A stretch of DNA of 23,914 nt from Candidatus Eisenbergiella stercorigallinarum (GCA_019120525.1 DWUW01000053.1:1-23914); one strand, 5' to 3'; positions 14,777 through 22,860 are shown, counted from the first letter of the stretch. Numbers and translations: made by a program. The notes: generated by a model not told the origin, from the sequence alone.

Positions 14777-16093
14777 ATGGGAAATCGGCTCACGGCAGGC
14801 TGGAAACGGGCACTGTCATATTTCAGAAGAAACGGCATATCGGCCGCCGCCTGGGCGGTGGCGGAACGGCTCCTGCAGGAGGCCGGGCAGAAGGGCTATG
14901 ATTATCTGCCGCCGACGCAGGAGGAACAGGACAGCCAGAAAAAAGAGGCGGAGGAATGGAAAGATCCGCCCCTTCTTTCTGTGGTGGTGCCGGCCTTTGA
15001 AACGCCGCCTGTTTATATGGAAGCCCTGCTGGACAGCCTGCAGGCGCAGACCTGGCCGCACTGGGAGCTGGTGATCGCGGACGCGGGAAGCACGGACGCG
15101 CTGCGCGCCCTGGCGGAAGGCAGGGAGGATCCCAGGATCCGCTACCGGAAGCTTCCCGTCAATCTGGGGCTTTCGGGAAATACCAATGAGGCGCTGAAAG
15201 AGGTACGCGGGCGCTATACCGGCCTGCTGGACCACGACGACCTTTTGACGCCGGACGCTCTGTATGAGATGGCGCGCGCGCTGAGGGAAAAGGAGAAAAT
15301 GGGGATTTCGCCTGTTTTTCTCTATTCGGATGAAGACAAATGCGACGGGGCGGGAACGCGCTTTTATGAGCCGCACTATAAGCCGGATTTCAATCCGGAC
15401 CTGCTTCTTTCCAATAATTATATCTGTCATTTCCTGATGCTGCGGACAGAAGTTTTCCGAAGGCTTCAGGAGCGCCCGGGGTTTGACGGCGCGCAGGATT
15501 ACGATCTGGTGCTGCGGGCGTCGGCGGGCGTGTTTTCCGGCGTCCCGGAAGCGGCTTTTGTCCATGTGCCGAAGGTGCTTTATCACTGGAGATGCCACGA
15601 AGCCTCCACCGCCTCCAATCCGGAAAGCAAGCGTTATGCTTATGAAGCCGGCAGACGGGCGCTGGAGGATTTCTGCGCTTCGCAGGGGTGGCAGGCCCGG
15701 GCGGAGGATACCGCGCATCTGGGCTTTTACCGTCTGCGCTATCAGCCGGATATCCTGACGGTGAGAAAGGATGTGGGCGCGGCCGCGCGGCCCCTTCCGT
15801 CCCGTCTGGGAAGGCTGCGCAGCGGAATTTATGAAAAAGACGGCGGTATGCGTTTTGCCGGCCTGCCCGTCGGCTTCAGCGGTTATATGCACCGGGCCGT
15901 CCTTTCGCAGGACGTGGAGGCAGCGGACATACGGGCCATGTGGGTGCAGCCGGAGCTGGAGGAGGAGCTCGGGAAGGCTCTGGAGGCGGTCAGACGGGGA
16001 GAGGATCCGGAAGAGGCGAGCAGGGCCTTCTGTGAAGGCGTCAGGGAAAAAGGCCTGCGGATCTGCTGGCTTCCGGACAGGAAGCAGCTGTAA
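14777..16093 (+). CDS. GT2 glycosyltransferase, single N-terminal-type module
   Basis: The 438-residue protein begins with a helical segment (KRALSYFRRNGISAAAWAVA), then one GT2 module at about 66-280: LLSVVVPAFETPP, the metal-binding LLDHDD (150-155), LYSDEDK, PHYKPDFNPDLLLSNNYICH and FDGAQDYDLVLR, with LYHWR and AYEAGRRAL after it. This is the first-module type of the two-module enzyme at 10854, here standing alone with a different C-terminal tail of about 100 residues that I do not recognise. The start is uncertain: ATG 14777 has GAGG (14767-14770) 6 bases upstream; in-frame ATG 14723 and 14765 have poor sites, and the region before contains a 12-bp palindrome (14735-14746) typical of gaps here. 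Sugar specificity is unknown. Confidence 0.85.
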   Translation: MGNRLTAGWKRALSYFRRNGISAAAWAVAERLLQEAGQKGYDYLPPTQEEQDSQKKEAEEWKDPPLLSVVVPAFETPPVYMEALLDSLQAQTWPHWELVIADAGSTDALRALAEGREDPRIRYRKLPVNLGLSGNTNEALKEVRGRYTGLLDHDDLLTPDALYEMARALREKEKMGISPVFLYSDEDKCDGAGTRFYEPHYKPDFNPDLLLSNNYICHFLMLRTEVFRRLQERPGFDGAQDYDLVLRASAGVFSGVPEAAFVHVPKVLYHWRCHEASTASNPESKRYAYEAGRRALEDFCASQGWQARAEDTAHLGFYRLRYQPDILTVRKDVGAAARPLPSRLGRLRSGIYEKDGGMRFAGLPVGFSGYMHRAVLSQDVEAADIRAMWVQPELEEELGKALEAVRRGEDPEEASRAFCEGVREKGLRICWLPDRKQL

Positions 16094-16108
16094 CAGGAGG
16101 AAGACGGA

Positions 16109-17068
16109 TTGAAGACCACGGTGGTGATCCCCAATTATAACGGGAAAAAATATCTTGCGGCCTGTCTGAAAAGCCTGGAGGAGTCGGAAAAGGAGCGCCC
16201 CTGTGTGCTGGTGGTGGACAACGGCTCTACAGACGGAAGCGGCCGGGAAGCGGAGGAAGGCTTCCCCTGGATCCGTCTGATCCGTTTTCCGGAAAACCGG
16301 GGCTTTGACGCCGCGGTAAACGAAGGGATCCGTCAGAGCCATACGCCATATGTATTTTTGCTGAATAATGATACGATCGTCCGGCCCGGCTGTATCAGCG
16401 CCCTTGAGGAGCGCATGGAGCGGGAGGAGAACCTGTTTTCCGTTTCAGCCCGGATGGTGGATATGAAGGACCCTTCGGTCATGGACGGGGCGGGAGACCT
16501 GTACAGCGCGCTTGGCTGGGCCTACGCGGTGGGAAAGGGGAAGCCGGCGGAGCGCTACGGGCGGCCTGTCCGGATTTTTTCCGCCTGCGCGGGGGCTGCC
16601 GTTTACCGGAAATGCATGCTGGATGAGACGGGGCTTTTTGACGAGCTTCATTTTGCCTATCTGGAGGATGTGGATCTAGGCTACCGTGCCCGTATCCTGG
16701 GGTTTCCCAGCGCGTACGAGCCTTCTGCCGTGGTCCTTCACGCGGGAAGCGCTACCAGCGGTTCCCGTTACAATGAATTTAAGATCCGTTATTCCGCAAG
16801 GAACAATGTCTATCTGATCTGGAAAAACATGCCGTTCCTCCAGATTGTGCTGAACAGTCCCTTCCTTCTGGCAGGATTCGCGCTCAAGGCGCTTTTTTTC
16901 CTGAAGAAGGGGTATGGGCGCGTCTATGCGGGAGGACTGAAGGAGGGGATCGCCCTGTGCGCCTCCCCGGAGGGACGTGCGGGCAGAGTACGGTTCAAAG
17001 GACGTAATCTTGGGAATTATATAAAGATACAGGCACAGCTGTGGATCAATATCTTCCGGAGGCTGTGA
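16109..17068 (+). CDS. GT2 glycosyltransferase, WbbL/RfbF rhamnosyltransferase-like
   Basis: The 319-residue protein starts at TTG 16109 with AGGAGG (16095-16100) 8 bases upstream; no ATG is available near the conserved N-terminus KTTVVIPNYNG. It has VVDNGSTDGS (35-44), the donor-site stretch ENRGFDAAVNEGI, metal-binding LLNND (84-88), and EDVDLGYRA (186-194), all typical of WbbL-type enzymes, which often transfer L-rhamnose from dTDP-rhamnose. A hydrophobic stretch near 245-265 may touch the membrane. It is the last gene of the long run; the gap of about 110 bases after it carries the next promoter and no terminator that I can see. Rhamnose as donor fits the rml genes but is an inference. 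Confidence 0.88.
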   Translation: MKTTVVIPNYNGKKYLAACLKSLEESEKERPCVLVVDNGSTDGSGREAEEGFPWIRLIRFPENRGFDAAVNEGIRQSHTPYVFLLNNDTIVRPGCISALEERMEREENLFSVSARMVDMKDPSVMDGAGDLYSALGWAYAVGKGKPAERYGRPVRIFSACAGAAVYRKCMLDETGLFDELHFAYLEDVDLGYRARILGFPSAYEPSAVVLHAGSATSGSRYNEFKIRYSARNNVYLIWKNMPFLQIVLNSPFLLAGFALKALFFLKKGYGRVYAGGLKEGIALCASPEGRAGRVRFKGRNLGNYIKIQAQLWINIFRRL

Positions 17069-17120
17069 GGGCGCCAGGGCGCAGGCAGGACAGGGATATA
17101 CATTCTTAATAAAATTTAAG

Positions 17121-17149
17121 TTGTGCTTTTGTGTCGGATATTGTACAAT
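17121..17149 (+). promoter_or_regulatory. Promoter for the sugar transferase/LCP unit
   Basis: TTGTGC (17121-17126) and TACAAT (17144-17149) are exactly 17 bases apart. Transcription would start near 17156, giving a short leader of about 24 bases before ATG 17180. A 20-bp inverted repeat overlaps the -10 box and start point. Confidence 0.6.
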
Positions 17150-17161
17150 ACAGGTTGTACA
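17142..17161. promoter_or_regulatory. Inverted repeat overlapping the -10 box, putative operator
   Basis: TGTACAA (17142-17148) and TTGTACA (17155-17161) are a perfect 7-bp inverted repeat with a 6-base spacer, centred about 10 bp apart per half as expected for a dimeric regulator. It covers the -10 box and the start of transcription, so binding would repress. The regulator is not in the window. Confidence 0.5.
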
Positions 17162-17179
17162 TCGGAAACGGGTGAAGCC

Positions 17180-18607
17180 ATGATAAAGGATAACCAGCAG
17201 TATTTTAACCGACTGCATGTTATAGTGGACGCGCTGGTGATCGCAGGCTCCTATATACTTGCATGGTATCTTTGGATAGGAAGGAACAGGACCGGTACGG
17301 GCGCCGCGGTAGGCGTGCTGGATATGGGAATCTATTTCAGCGCGCTGTATTTTGTTGTGCCCGGATATCTGATCCTTTACTACTGGTTTCAGCTGTATTC
17401 CCCGAAAAGGGTCCAGAGAAGCGAGACAGAGATCCTGAACGTATTCAAGGCCAACGTTGTGGGGATGACGGTCTTCCTGGCGATCCTGTTTATGGCGAAC
17501 GACTGGCGGCAGCTGCAGCTGCAGCATTTCTCCCGCGGTATGGTGGCTCTGTTTACCGCCATCAATACGGTGAGCACGCTGCTGATGCGCGCGTTTATCC
17601 GCTACTGCCTGCATTTTGTCCGGAAAAAGGGCTATAACCGCAAATTCATCCTTCTGGTGGGCTATTCCCGTGCGGCGGAGGAATACATCAACCGGATCAA
17701 CAGCAATCCCCAATGGGGATATGTGGTAAGAGGAATTCTGGATGATAAGGTTCCAAGGGGCGCAACCTATAAGGGAGTGAAGGTGCTTGGATCCATCAAT
17801 AATCTCCTCTACATCCTGCCGGAGAACAAGCTGGACGAGATCGCGATCACCCTGTCCCTGGAGGATTATGACCGCCTGGAGGCGCTGGTGGACCTGTGTG
17901 AAAAGTCCGGCGTGCATACCAAGTTCATTCCGGACTATACCAGCCTGATCCCCGGTCATCCTTATATGGAGGATCTGATGGGGCTTCCCGTGATCAACAT
18001 CCGTTACGTGCCTCTGACCAATACCATGAGCGCCTTCGCAAAGCGGTGCGTGGATCTTGTCGGTTCTTTTTTCGGGCTGATCCTGATCTCGCCCCTTCTG
18101 CTTGCCGTGGCGTTTCTGGTGAAGTTTACCAGTCCCGGCCCGGTCATTTTCAAACAGGAGCGGGTGGGCCTTCATAACAAGCCGTTCATGATGTACAAGT
18201 TCCGAACGATGTACCAGCAGCAGCCCGGGGAGGAGAAGAAGGGCTGGACGGTAAAGGGGGATCCGCGGGTGACGAAGGTCGGCGGGTTCTTAAGGAAAAC
18301 CAGCATCGACGAGCTTCCGCAGCTGTTCAACGTACTGAAGGGAGATATGAGCCTGGTGGGGCCGCGCCCGGAACGGCCTCAGTTTGTGGAAAAATTCCGG
18401 GAAGAGATCCCGCGTTATATGATCAAGCATCAGGTGCGGCCCGGTATGACCGGCTGGGCGCAGATCAACGGCTATCGGGGGGATACCTCCATCCGCAAGC
18501 GGATCGAATATGATATTTACTACATCGAAAACTGGAGCATGGCATTTGATATCAAAATCCTTTTCCTGACCTTCTTTAAAGGATTTATCAATGAAAATGC
18601 ATATTAA
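17180..18607 (+). CDS. Undecaprenyl-phosphate sugar phosphotransferase (initiating glycosyl-1-phosphate transferase)
   Basis: This enzyme moves a sugar-1-phosphate from a nucleotide sugar to undecaprenyl phosphate, the first membrane step of polysaccharide assembly. The 475-residue protein is of the long WbaP/WcaJ/CpsE type: four N-terminal membrane helices (about 11-33, 49-72, 92-107, 122-142), a nucleotide-fold middle domain (about 153-260), a fifth hydrophobic segment (289-313), and the catalytic domain with GPVIFKQERVG, YKFRTM (339-344), the Asp-Glu pair in SIDELPQLFNVL (375-386), SLVGPRPERP (391-400) and RPGMTGWAQINGYRG. The family usually transfers glucose or galactose. ATG 17180 has only a weak GGTGA site at 17171-17175 but fits the family N-terminus. 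It has its own promoter and precedes the LCP gene by 27 bases. Confidence 0.95.
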   Translation: MIKDNQQYFNRLHVIVDALVIAGSYILAWYLWIGRNRTGTGAAVGVLDMGIYFSALYFVVPGYLILYYWFQLYSPKRVQRSETEILNVFKANVVGMTVFLAILFMANDWRQLQLQHFSRGMVALFTAINTVSTLLMRAFIRYCLHFVRKKGYNRKFILLVGYSRAAEEYINRINSNPQWGYVVRGILDDKVPRGATYKGVKVLGSINNLLYILPENKLDEIAITLSLEDYDRLEALVDLCEKSGVHTKFIPDYTSLIPGHPYMEDLMGLPVINIRYVPLTNTMSAFAKRCVDLVGSFFGLILISPLLLAVAFLVKFTSPGPVIFKQERVGLHNKPFMMYKFRTMYQQQPGEEKKGWTVKGDPRVTKVGGFLRKTSIDELPQLFNVLKGDMSLVGPRPERPQFVEKFREEIPRYMIKHQVRPGMTGWAQINGYRGDTSIRKRIEYDIYYIENWSMAFDIKILFLTFFKGFINENAY

Positions 18608-18634
18608 TATTGGGAAAGAAACAGGAGAAAAAAT

Positions 18635-19915
18635 ATGGCATCATCAACGAGAAACGAAGGAACCCGCAGAACGAACGGCAGCCGTTCTTCCGGCGGGAGC
18701 CGGCGGCCGTCCGGCGGGGAAAGACGTTCTTCCCGCAGGGATTATGACGCTTATGACGAGGATAGGAGCTATTCCTCATCCGGACGCAGAAGCGCTTCCG
18801 CATCCCGCAGGGACGACAGAGGGCGCGCGTCCGCCGGCCCAGGCGGCAGGAGAGGCCAGGGGCGCAGAAAAAAAGCGAATCAGTCCAGGCGGATCCTCCT
18901 GTTCGGCGTGGAGATCCTCGCTCTGGTGGTGCTGGCGCTTGTCCTCTGGGCGGTGGGAAAACAGGACGCCGTCCAGCATATCACCATTAATGAAAGCCAG
19001 ATCGTGGAGAATATGAACGAAGGCGTGGAGCAGAACGAGACCATGCAGGGTTACCGGAATATCGCCCTGTTCGGCCTGGACGCCAGGGATGATGACCTGA
19101 AAAAGGGAAACCGTTCCGATACCATTATGATCGCTTCCATCAACCAGGATACCGACGAGGTGAAGCTGGTCAGCGTTTACCGGGATACCTATCTGAACTT
19201 AAGCAATGATTCCTACAACAAATGCAACGCCGCCTACGCGGCCGGCGGCCCGGAGCAGGCTATCCTCATGCTGAACATGAATCTGGATATGAACATTACA
19301 GAGTACATCAGCATCAACTTTAACGGCCTGATCGAACTGGTGGACGCGCTGGGGGGAGTGCAGATCGAAGTAGAGGAAGCGGAGATCGAGCATCTGAACA
19401 ACTATCAGAAAAGTATGTTCAGTACGGAAAGCAGGGTGGTGCTCTCCGACGATTATACACCTGTGACGAAGGCCGGCCTTCAGACGCTGAACGGCATGCA
19501 GGCCACTGCCTACTGCCGGATCCGTGCCACCGCAGGAGATGATTTCCGCCGCGCGGAAAGGCAGCGTACTGTGCTTCTGGCCTGCCTGGAGAAGGCGAAG
19601 GGCGCTTCCTTCTCCCAGCTGGAATCCGCGCTGGACAGCGTGCTTCCTCATGTGGCGACCAATCTGGATACGGCGGAGATCCTGAGCGTGCTGCAGGAGG
19701 TGGGGAATTATACGGTTACCGGGACGGACGGATTCCCGTTTGAGGAGACCCGTACCACGGGAACGCTGGGAAGCAAGGGAAGCTGCGTCATCCCTGTCGA
19801 TCTGGAAACGAATGTGGTGGCGCTTCATAATTTCCTTTTTGAACAGGAGGAATATACGCCTTCCGAACAGGTGAAGTCCTACAGCGCGAAGATTTCCAGC
19901 GATACCGGATATTAA
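18635..19915 (+). CDS. LytR-CpsA-Psr (LCP) family polymer-to-peptidoglycan ligase
   Basis: LCP proteins transfer lipid-linked glycans to peptidoglycan on the outer face of the membrane. The 426-residue protein has an unusually long cytoplasmic tail (1-84) made mostly of Ser, Arg and Gly, one membrane helix (86-108), and the LCP domain from about 139. Key residues are visible: ALFGLDAR with D149, NRSDT (159-163) with Arg160 and Asp162, SVYRDTYL with R183, and FRRAERQR (304-311), the arginines that hold the pyrophosphate of the lipid substrate. AGGAG at 18623-18627 is 7 bases before the ATG. It shares a transcript with the initiating transferase and ends at a strong terminator. Direct evidence for which polymer it anchors is lacking; the neighbouring locus is the obvious candidate. 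Confidence 0.94.
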   Translation: MASSTRNEGTRRTNGSRSSGGSRRPSGGERRSSRRDYDAYDEDRSYSSSGRRSASASRRDDRGRASAGPGGRRGQGRRKKANQSRRILLFGVEILALVVLALVLWAVGKQDAVQHITINESQIVENMNEGVEQNETMQGYRNIALFGLDARDDDLKKGNRSDTIMIASINQDTDEVKLVSVYRDTYLNLSNDSYNKCNAAYAAGGPEQAILMLNMNLDMNITEYISINFNGLIELVDALGGVQIEVEEAEIEHLNNYQKSMFSTESRVVLSDDYTPVTKAGLQTLNGMQATAYCRIRATAGDDFRRAERQRTVLLACLEKAKGASFSQLESALDSVLPHVATNLDTAEILSVLQEVGNYTVTGTDGFPFEETRTTGTLGSKGSCVIPVDLETNVVALHNFLFEQEEYTPSEQVKSYSAKISSDTGY

Positions 19916-19941
19916 ATTCACAGAGAATCACGAAAAAGCTG

Positions 19942-19970
19942 AAGGGGGCTGCGAGACGCCCCCTTTTTCT
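19942..19970 (+). terminator. Intrinsic terminator after the LCP gene
   Basis: AAGGGGGC (19942-19949) pairs with GCCCCCTT (19958-19965) around an 8-base loop and runs straight into a T-tract ending TTTTTCT. It lies 26 bases after the LCP stop and is the clearest terminator in the window. Confidence 0.85.
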
Positions 19971-20005
19971 GTAGTATGACGGAGAACTGAGAGGGGAACG
20001 GACCG

Positions 20006-20938
20006 ATGAAGATCGATGTGATCATCCCGACTTACCGGCCGGGAAAGAAATTTCTGGAGCTGATGAAGCGGCTTTCGGAACAGACTGTGAAAGCGGACCG
20101 GATCATCATCATGAATACGGAGGAAAAATATTTCGACGGATTCCTGTATGGGACGGATTTCGCCAGGGAATATCCGGAAGCGGAGGTCCACCATCTGTCC
20201 AAGCGGGAATACGACCACGGCGGCACGAGGGACCGGGCCGCGGGCAAGAGCGGGGCGGATTTTTTCCTGTGCATGACGGACGACGCGGTACCTGCCGACA
20301 ACCGGCTGATCGAACGGCTCCGGGATGCGCTCTGCCAGGCGGGGGACATTGCCGTAGCCTATGCCAGACAGCTCCCGGGCAAGGACAGCGGGGAGATCGA
20401 ACGGTATACCCGCGCCTTTAATTATCCGGAGGAGAGCTGCGTCAAGGGACAGGAACAGCTTAAAACGATGGGGATCAAAACCTATTTCTGTTCCAATGTA
20501 TGCGCCATGTACCGGAAAGACATTTTCCGGAATCTGGGAGGATTTGAAAAACATACGATTTTTAATGAGGATATGATCTACGCGGCGAAGGCTGTAAAGG
20601 CGGGATATCGGATCGCCTATGCGGCGGAGGCCTGTGTGTATCATTCCCACAACTATACGGCGAGGGAACAGTTTCACCGGAATTTTGACAACGGCGTGTC
20701 GCAGGCCCAGCATCCGGAGGTCTTTTCCGGGGTTTCCTCCGAGTCCGAGGGAGTCCGTATGGTGAAGCGGACCATATCGCACCTGTTCGGCATCAAAAAA
20801 CCATGGCTCGTCCCGCGGCTGATCCTTGACTGTGCGGCCAGGTATCTGGGCTTCTTCCTGGGAAAGCATTACGGAAGCCTGCCGGCGGGACTGGTGGCCC
20901 GCTGCAGCATGAACCGGGATTACTGGAAACGGAGATAA
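20006..20938 (+). CDS. GT2 glycosyltransferase, rhamnosyltransferase-like
   Basis: The 310-residue protein begins MKIDVIIPTYRPGKKF and shows YDHGGTRDRAAGKSGADF, the metal-site region CMTDDAVPAD (91-100), AYARQLPGKDSGEIERYTR, KTYFCSNVCAMYRKDIF, and FNEDMIYAAKAVKAGYRIAY (184-203) with HSHNYTAREQFHRNF. I recognise this pattern as a conserved GT2 group in Firmicutes that is often annotated as a rhamnosyltransferase; the donor is not proven. GAGGGG at 19991-19996 is 9 bases before the ATG. It follows a strong terminator, yet no convincing promoter is visible in the 35-base gap, so expression may depend on read-through. Its stop codon lies inside a hairpin that precedes glmS. Confidence 0.88.
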   Translation: MKIDVIIPTYRPGKKFLELMKRLSEQTVKADRIIIMNTEEKYFDGFLYGTDFAREYPEAEVHHLSKREYDHGGTRDRAAGKSGADFFLCMTDDAVPADNRLIERLRDALCQAGDIAVAYARQLPGKDSGEIERYTRAFNYPEESCVKGQEQLKTMGIKTYFCSNVCAMYRKDIFRNLGGFEKHTIFNEDMIYAAKAVKAGYRIAYAAEACVYHSHNYTAREQFHRNFDNGVSQAQHPEVFSGVSSESEGVRMVKRTISHLFGIKKPWLVPRLILDCAARYLGFFLGKHYGSLPAGLVARCSMNRDYWKRR

Positions 20939-20961
20939 CGCCCGAAAAAACGGAGCGTTAT
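20935..20961 (+). other. Hairpin containing the glycosyltransferase stop codon, before glmS
   Basis: ATAACGC (20935-20941) pairs with GCGTTAT (20955-20961); CCG and CGG extend the stem inside with one bulged A, and the loop is six As. The TAA stop is within the left arm. No T-run follows. Compare the stop-spanning hairpins after the rmlB and wzt-like genes. Confidence 0.55.
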
Positions 20962-20972
20962 GGCAAAATATG

Positions 20973-20986
20973 CCGCCAGACGGCGG
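20973..20986 (+). promoter_or_regulatory. Hairpin next to the glmS ribosome site
   Basis: CCGCC (20973-20977) pairs with GGCGG (20982-20986) around AGAC, 3 bases before the GGAGG site at 20990-20994. The flanks match those of the pgcA leader hairpin at 12892-12907 (ATGCCGCC on the left, AATGGAGG on the right). Confidence 0.45.
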
Positions 20987-20999
20987 AATGGAGGTAATT

Positions 21000-22826
21000 A
21001 TGTGCGGAATTGTTGGATATATCGGAAAAAACCAGGCGGCCCCTATCATCCTTGACGGCCTTGCAAGGCTGGAATACCGGGGGTATGATTCCGCCGGAAT
21101 GGCGGTATTCGACGGGGAGAAGATACATATCACCAAGTCGGTGGGAAGGCTGAAGGCATTGAGCGAGCTTACCCATGACGGGGCCTTCATGCCGGGAACG
21201 GCGGGGATCGGCCATACCCGCTGGGCGACGCACGGCGCTCCAAGCAACGCGAACGCCCATCCCCATGTGAATGAAAAAGGGACCATAGCCGTAGTCCATA
21301 ATGGGATCATAGAAAACTATCTGACGCTGAAGAAAAAAATGATCCAGCGGGGATATCATTTTGTTTCCGAGACGGATACGGAAGTTCTGGCGCATATGCT
21401 GGACTATTATTATAAGGGAGATCCCATGGCGGCCATCACCAAAGTGCTGCACCGGGTGGAGGGCTCCTATGCGCTTGGGATCCTGTTCTCTGATTTCCCC
21501 GGCGAGCTGTTTGCCGTAAGAAAGGACAGCCCGCTCATTGTGGGGCAGAATGCGGACGGCTGCTTTATCGCTTCCGACGTTCCCGCTATCCTGCGTTATA
21601 CCAGGACCGTGACTTATATTGAAAATCAGGAGATCGTGCGCCTGTCGCCGGAAGGCTTCCATGTTTACAACGTGGACGCGGAGGAACTGGAAAAGCAGTC
21701 CGTTACCATCGACTGGGATGCGGAAGCGGCGGAAAAGGCCGGATACGAGCATTTCATGCTCAAAGAAATGTATGAGCAGCCCAAGACAGTAGCGGATACC
21801 GCCGGCCCGAGGATCCGGAAGGACGAGATCGTGATCGAGGAACTGGGCATGACGGACGAAGAACTTCTGCAGATCAAAAAGATCCATATCGTGGCCTGCG
21901 GTTCCGCCTATCATGCCGGAGTGACCGGAAAATACGTGCTGGAAGGCATGGCCCGGATCCCTGTGGAGGTGGACCTTGCCAGCGAATTCCGCTACCGGGA
22001 TCCCATCCTGGAGGAAGGCGCCATGGTGATCGTGATCAGCCAGTCCGGCGAGACGGCGGATTCCCTCGCCGCCCTGCGGGAAGCGAAGAAACGGGGCTTT
22101 TCGGTGCTGGGCATCGTGAACGTGGTGGGAAGCTCCATCGCCCGTGAGGCGGATCACGTGATGTATACCTGGGCCGGGCCGGAGATCGCCGTTGCCACCA
22201 CCAAGGCCTACAGCGCCCAGCTTATCGCCCTCTACCTGCTTGCCATGAAATTTGCCCGTGTGCGCCATACGGTGACGGAGGAAGAATTTTCCGAGATGCT
22301 GGGCGACCTGCGCCGCCTGCCGGACCAGATCGAGATGCTGTTAAACAACCAAAACCGGATCCAGCGTTTCGCCAACCGTTACATCGCGGCGAAGGAGGTC
22401 TTTTTCATCGGCCGGGGCATCGATTATGCCATCTCCATGGAGGGATCGCTCAAACTGAAGGAAATTTCCTATATCCATTCCGAGGCCTACGCGGCAGGTG
22501 AGCTGAAGCACGGAACCATTTCCCTGATCGAGGAGGGGACGCTGGTCGCGGCTGTGGCGACCCAGCCCGCCCTGTACCAGAAGATCATCAGCAACATGGT
22601 GGAGGTAAAGTCCCGCGGGGCATTCGTCCTTGCTGTAACGAACGAGGGAAACCGGGAGATCGAGAAAGCGGCGGATTATGTGGTCTATATTCCGATCACC
22701 AACCGGTTCTTTACCAATTCCCTGGCGATTATCCCCCTGCAGCTGTTCAGCTACTATGTGGCCGTTGGAAAGGGCTGCGACGTGGATAAGCCCAGAAATC
22801 TGGCGAAGTCCGTGACGGTGGAATAA
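21000..22826 (+). CDS. glmS: Glutamine-fructose-6-phosphate aminotransferase (isomerizing)
   Basis: GlmS makes glucosamine-6-phosphate from fructose-6-phosphate and glutamine, the entry to UDP-GlcNAc for peptidoglycan and glycans. The 608-residue protein starts MCGIVGYIG, so Cys2 becomes the N-terminal nucleophile of the glutaminase domain. RLEYRGYDSAG, HTRWATHG and HNGIIENY follow, then two SIS sugar-isomerase domains with SQSGETADS and HSEAYAAGELKHG, and the ending DKPRNLAKSVTVE typical of the family. Length equals that of well-known homologues. The start must be ATG 21000, since GGAGG (20990-20994) is 5 bases upstream and ATG 20970 would mask the cysteine. The 61-base upstream gap is too short for a glmS ribozyme. 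Confidence 0.98.
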   Translation: MCGIVGYIGKNQAAPIILDGLARLEYRGYDSAGMAVFDGEKIHITKSVGRLKALSELTHDGAFMPGTAGIGHTRWATHGAPSNANAHPHVNEKGTIAVVHNGIIENYLTLKKKMIQRGYHFVSETDTEVLAHMLDYYYKGDPMAAITKVLHRVEGSYALGILFSDFPGELFAVRKDSPLIVGQNADGCFIASDVPAILRYTRTVTYIENQEIVRLSPEGFHVYNVDAEELEKQSVTIDWDAEAAEKAGYEHFMLKEMYEQPKTVADTAGPRIRKDEIVIEELGMTDEELLQIKKIHIVACGSAYHAGVTGKYVLEGMARIPVEVDLASEFRYRDPILEEGAMVIVISQSGETADSLAALREAKKRGFSVLGIVNVVGSSIAREADHVMYTWAGPEIAVATTKAYSAQLIALYLLAMKFARVRHTVTEEEFSEMLGDLRRLPDQIEMLLNNQNRIQRFANRYIAAKEVFFIGRGIDYAISMEGSLKLKEISYIHSEAYAAGELKHGTISLIEEGTLVAAVATQPALYQKIISNMVEVKSRGAFVLAVTNEGNREIEKAADYVVYIPITNRFFTNSLAIIPLQLFSYYVAVGKGCDVDKPRNLAKSVTVE

Positions 22827-22850
22827 TCCCGCCTGCGCCTTTTTATATTT
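22817..22850 (+). terminator. Weak terminator candidate after glmS
   Basis: GGTGG (22817-22821) can pair with CCGCC (22829-22833) through one G-U pair, and a T-rich tract (22840-22852) begins 6 bases later. The stem overlaps the end of glmS and is short, so this is a low-confidence call; the T-rich tract itself is clear. Confidence 0.3.
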
Positions 22851-22860
22851 TTTCAAGAGA

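Noticed and set aside
20939..20999. A glmS ribozyme upstream of glmS.
   Set aside because: The gap of 61 bases is too short for the ribozyme, and the preceding sequence codes for the end of a conserved GT2 protein. Only two small hairpins are present.
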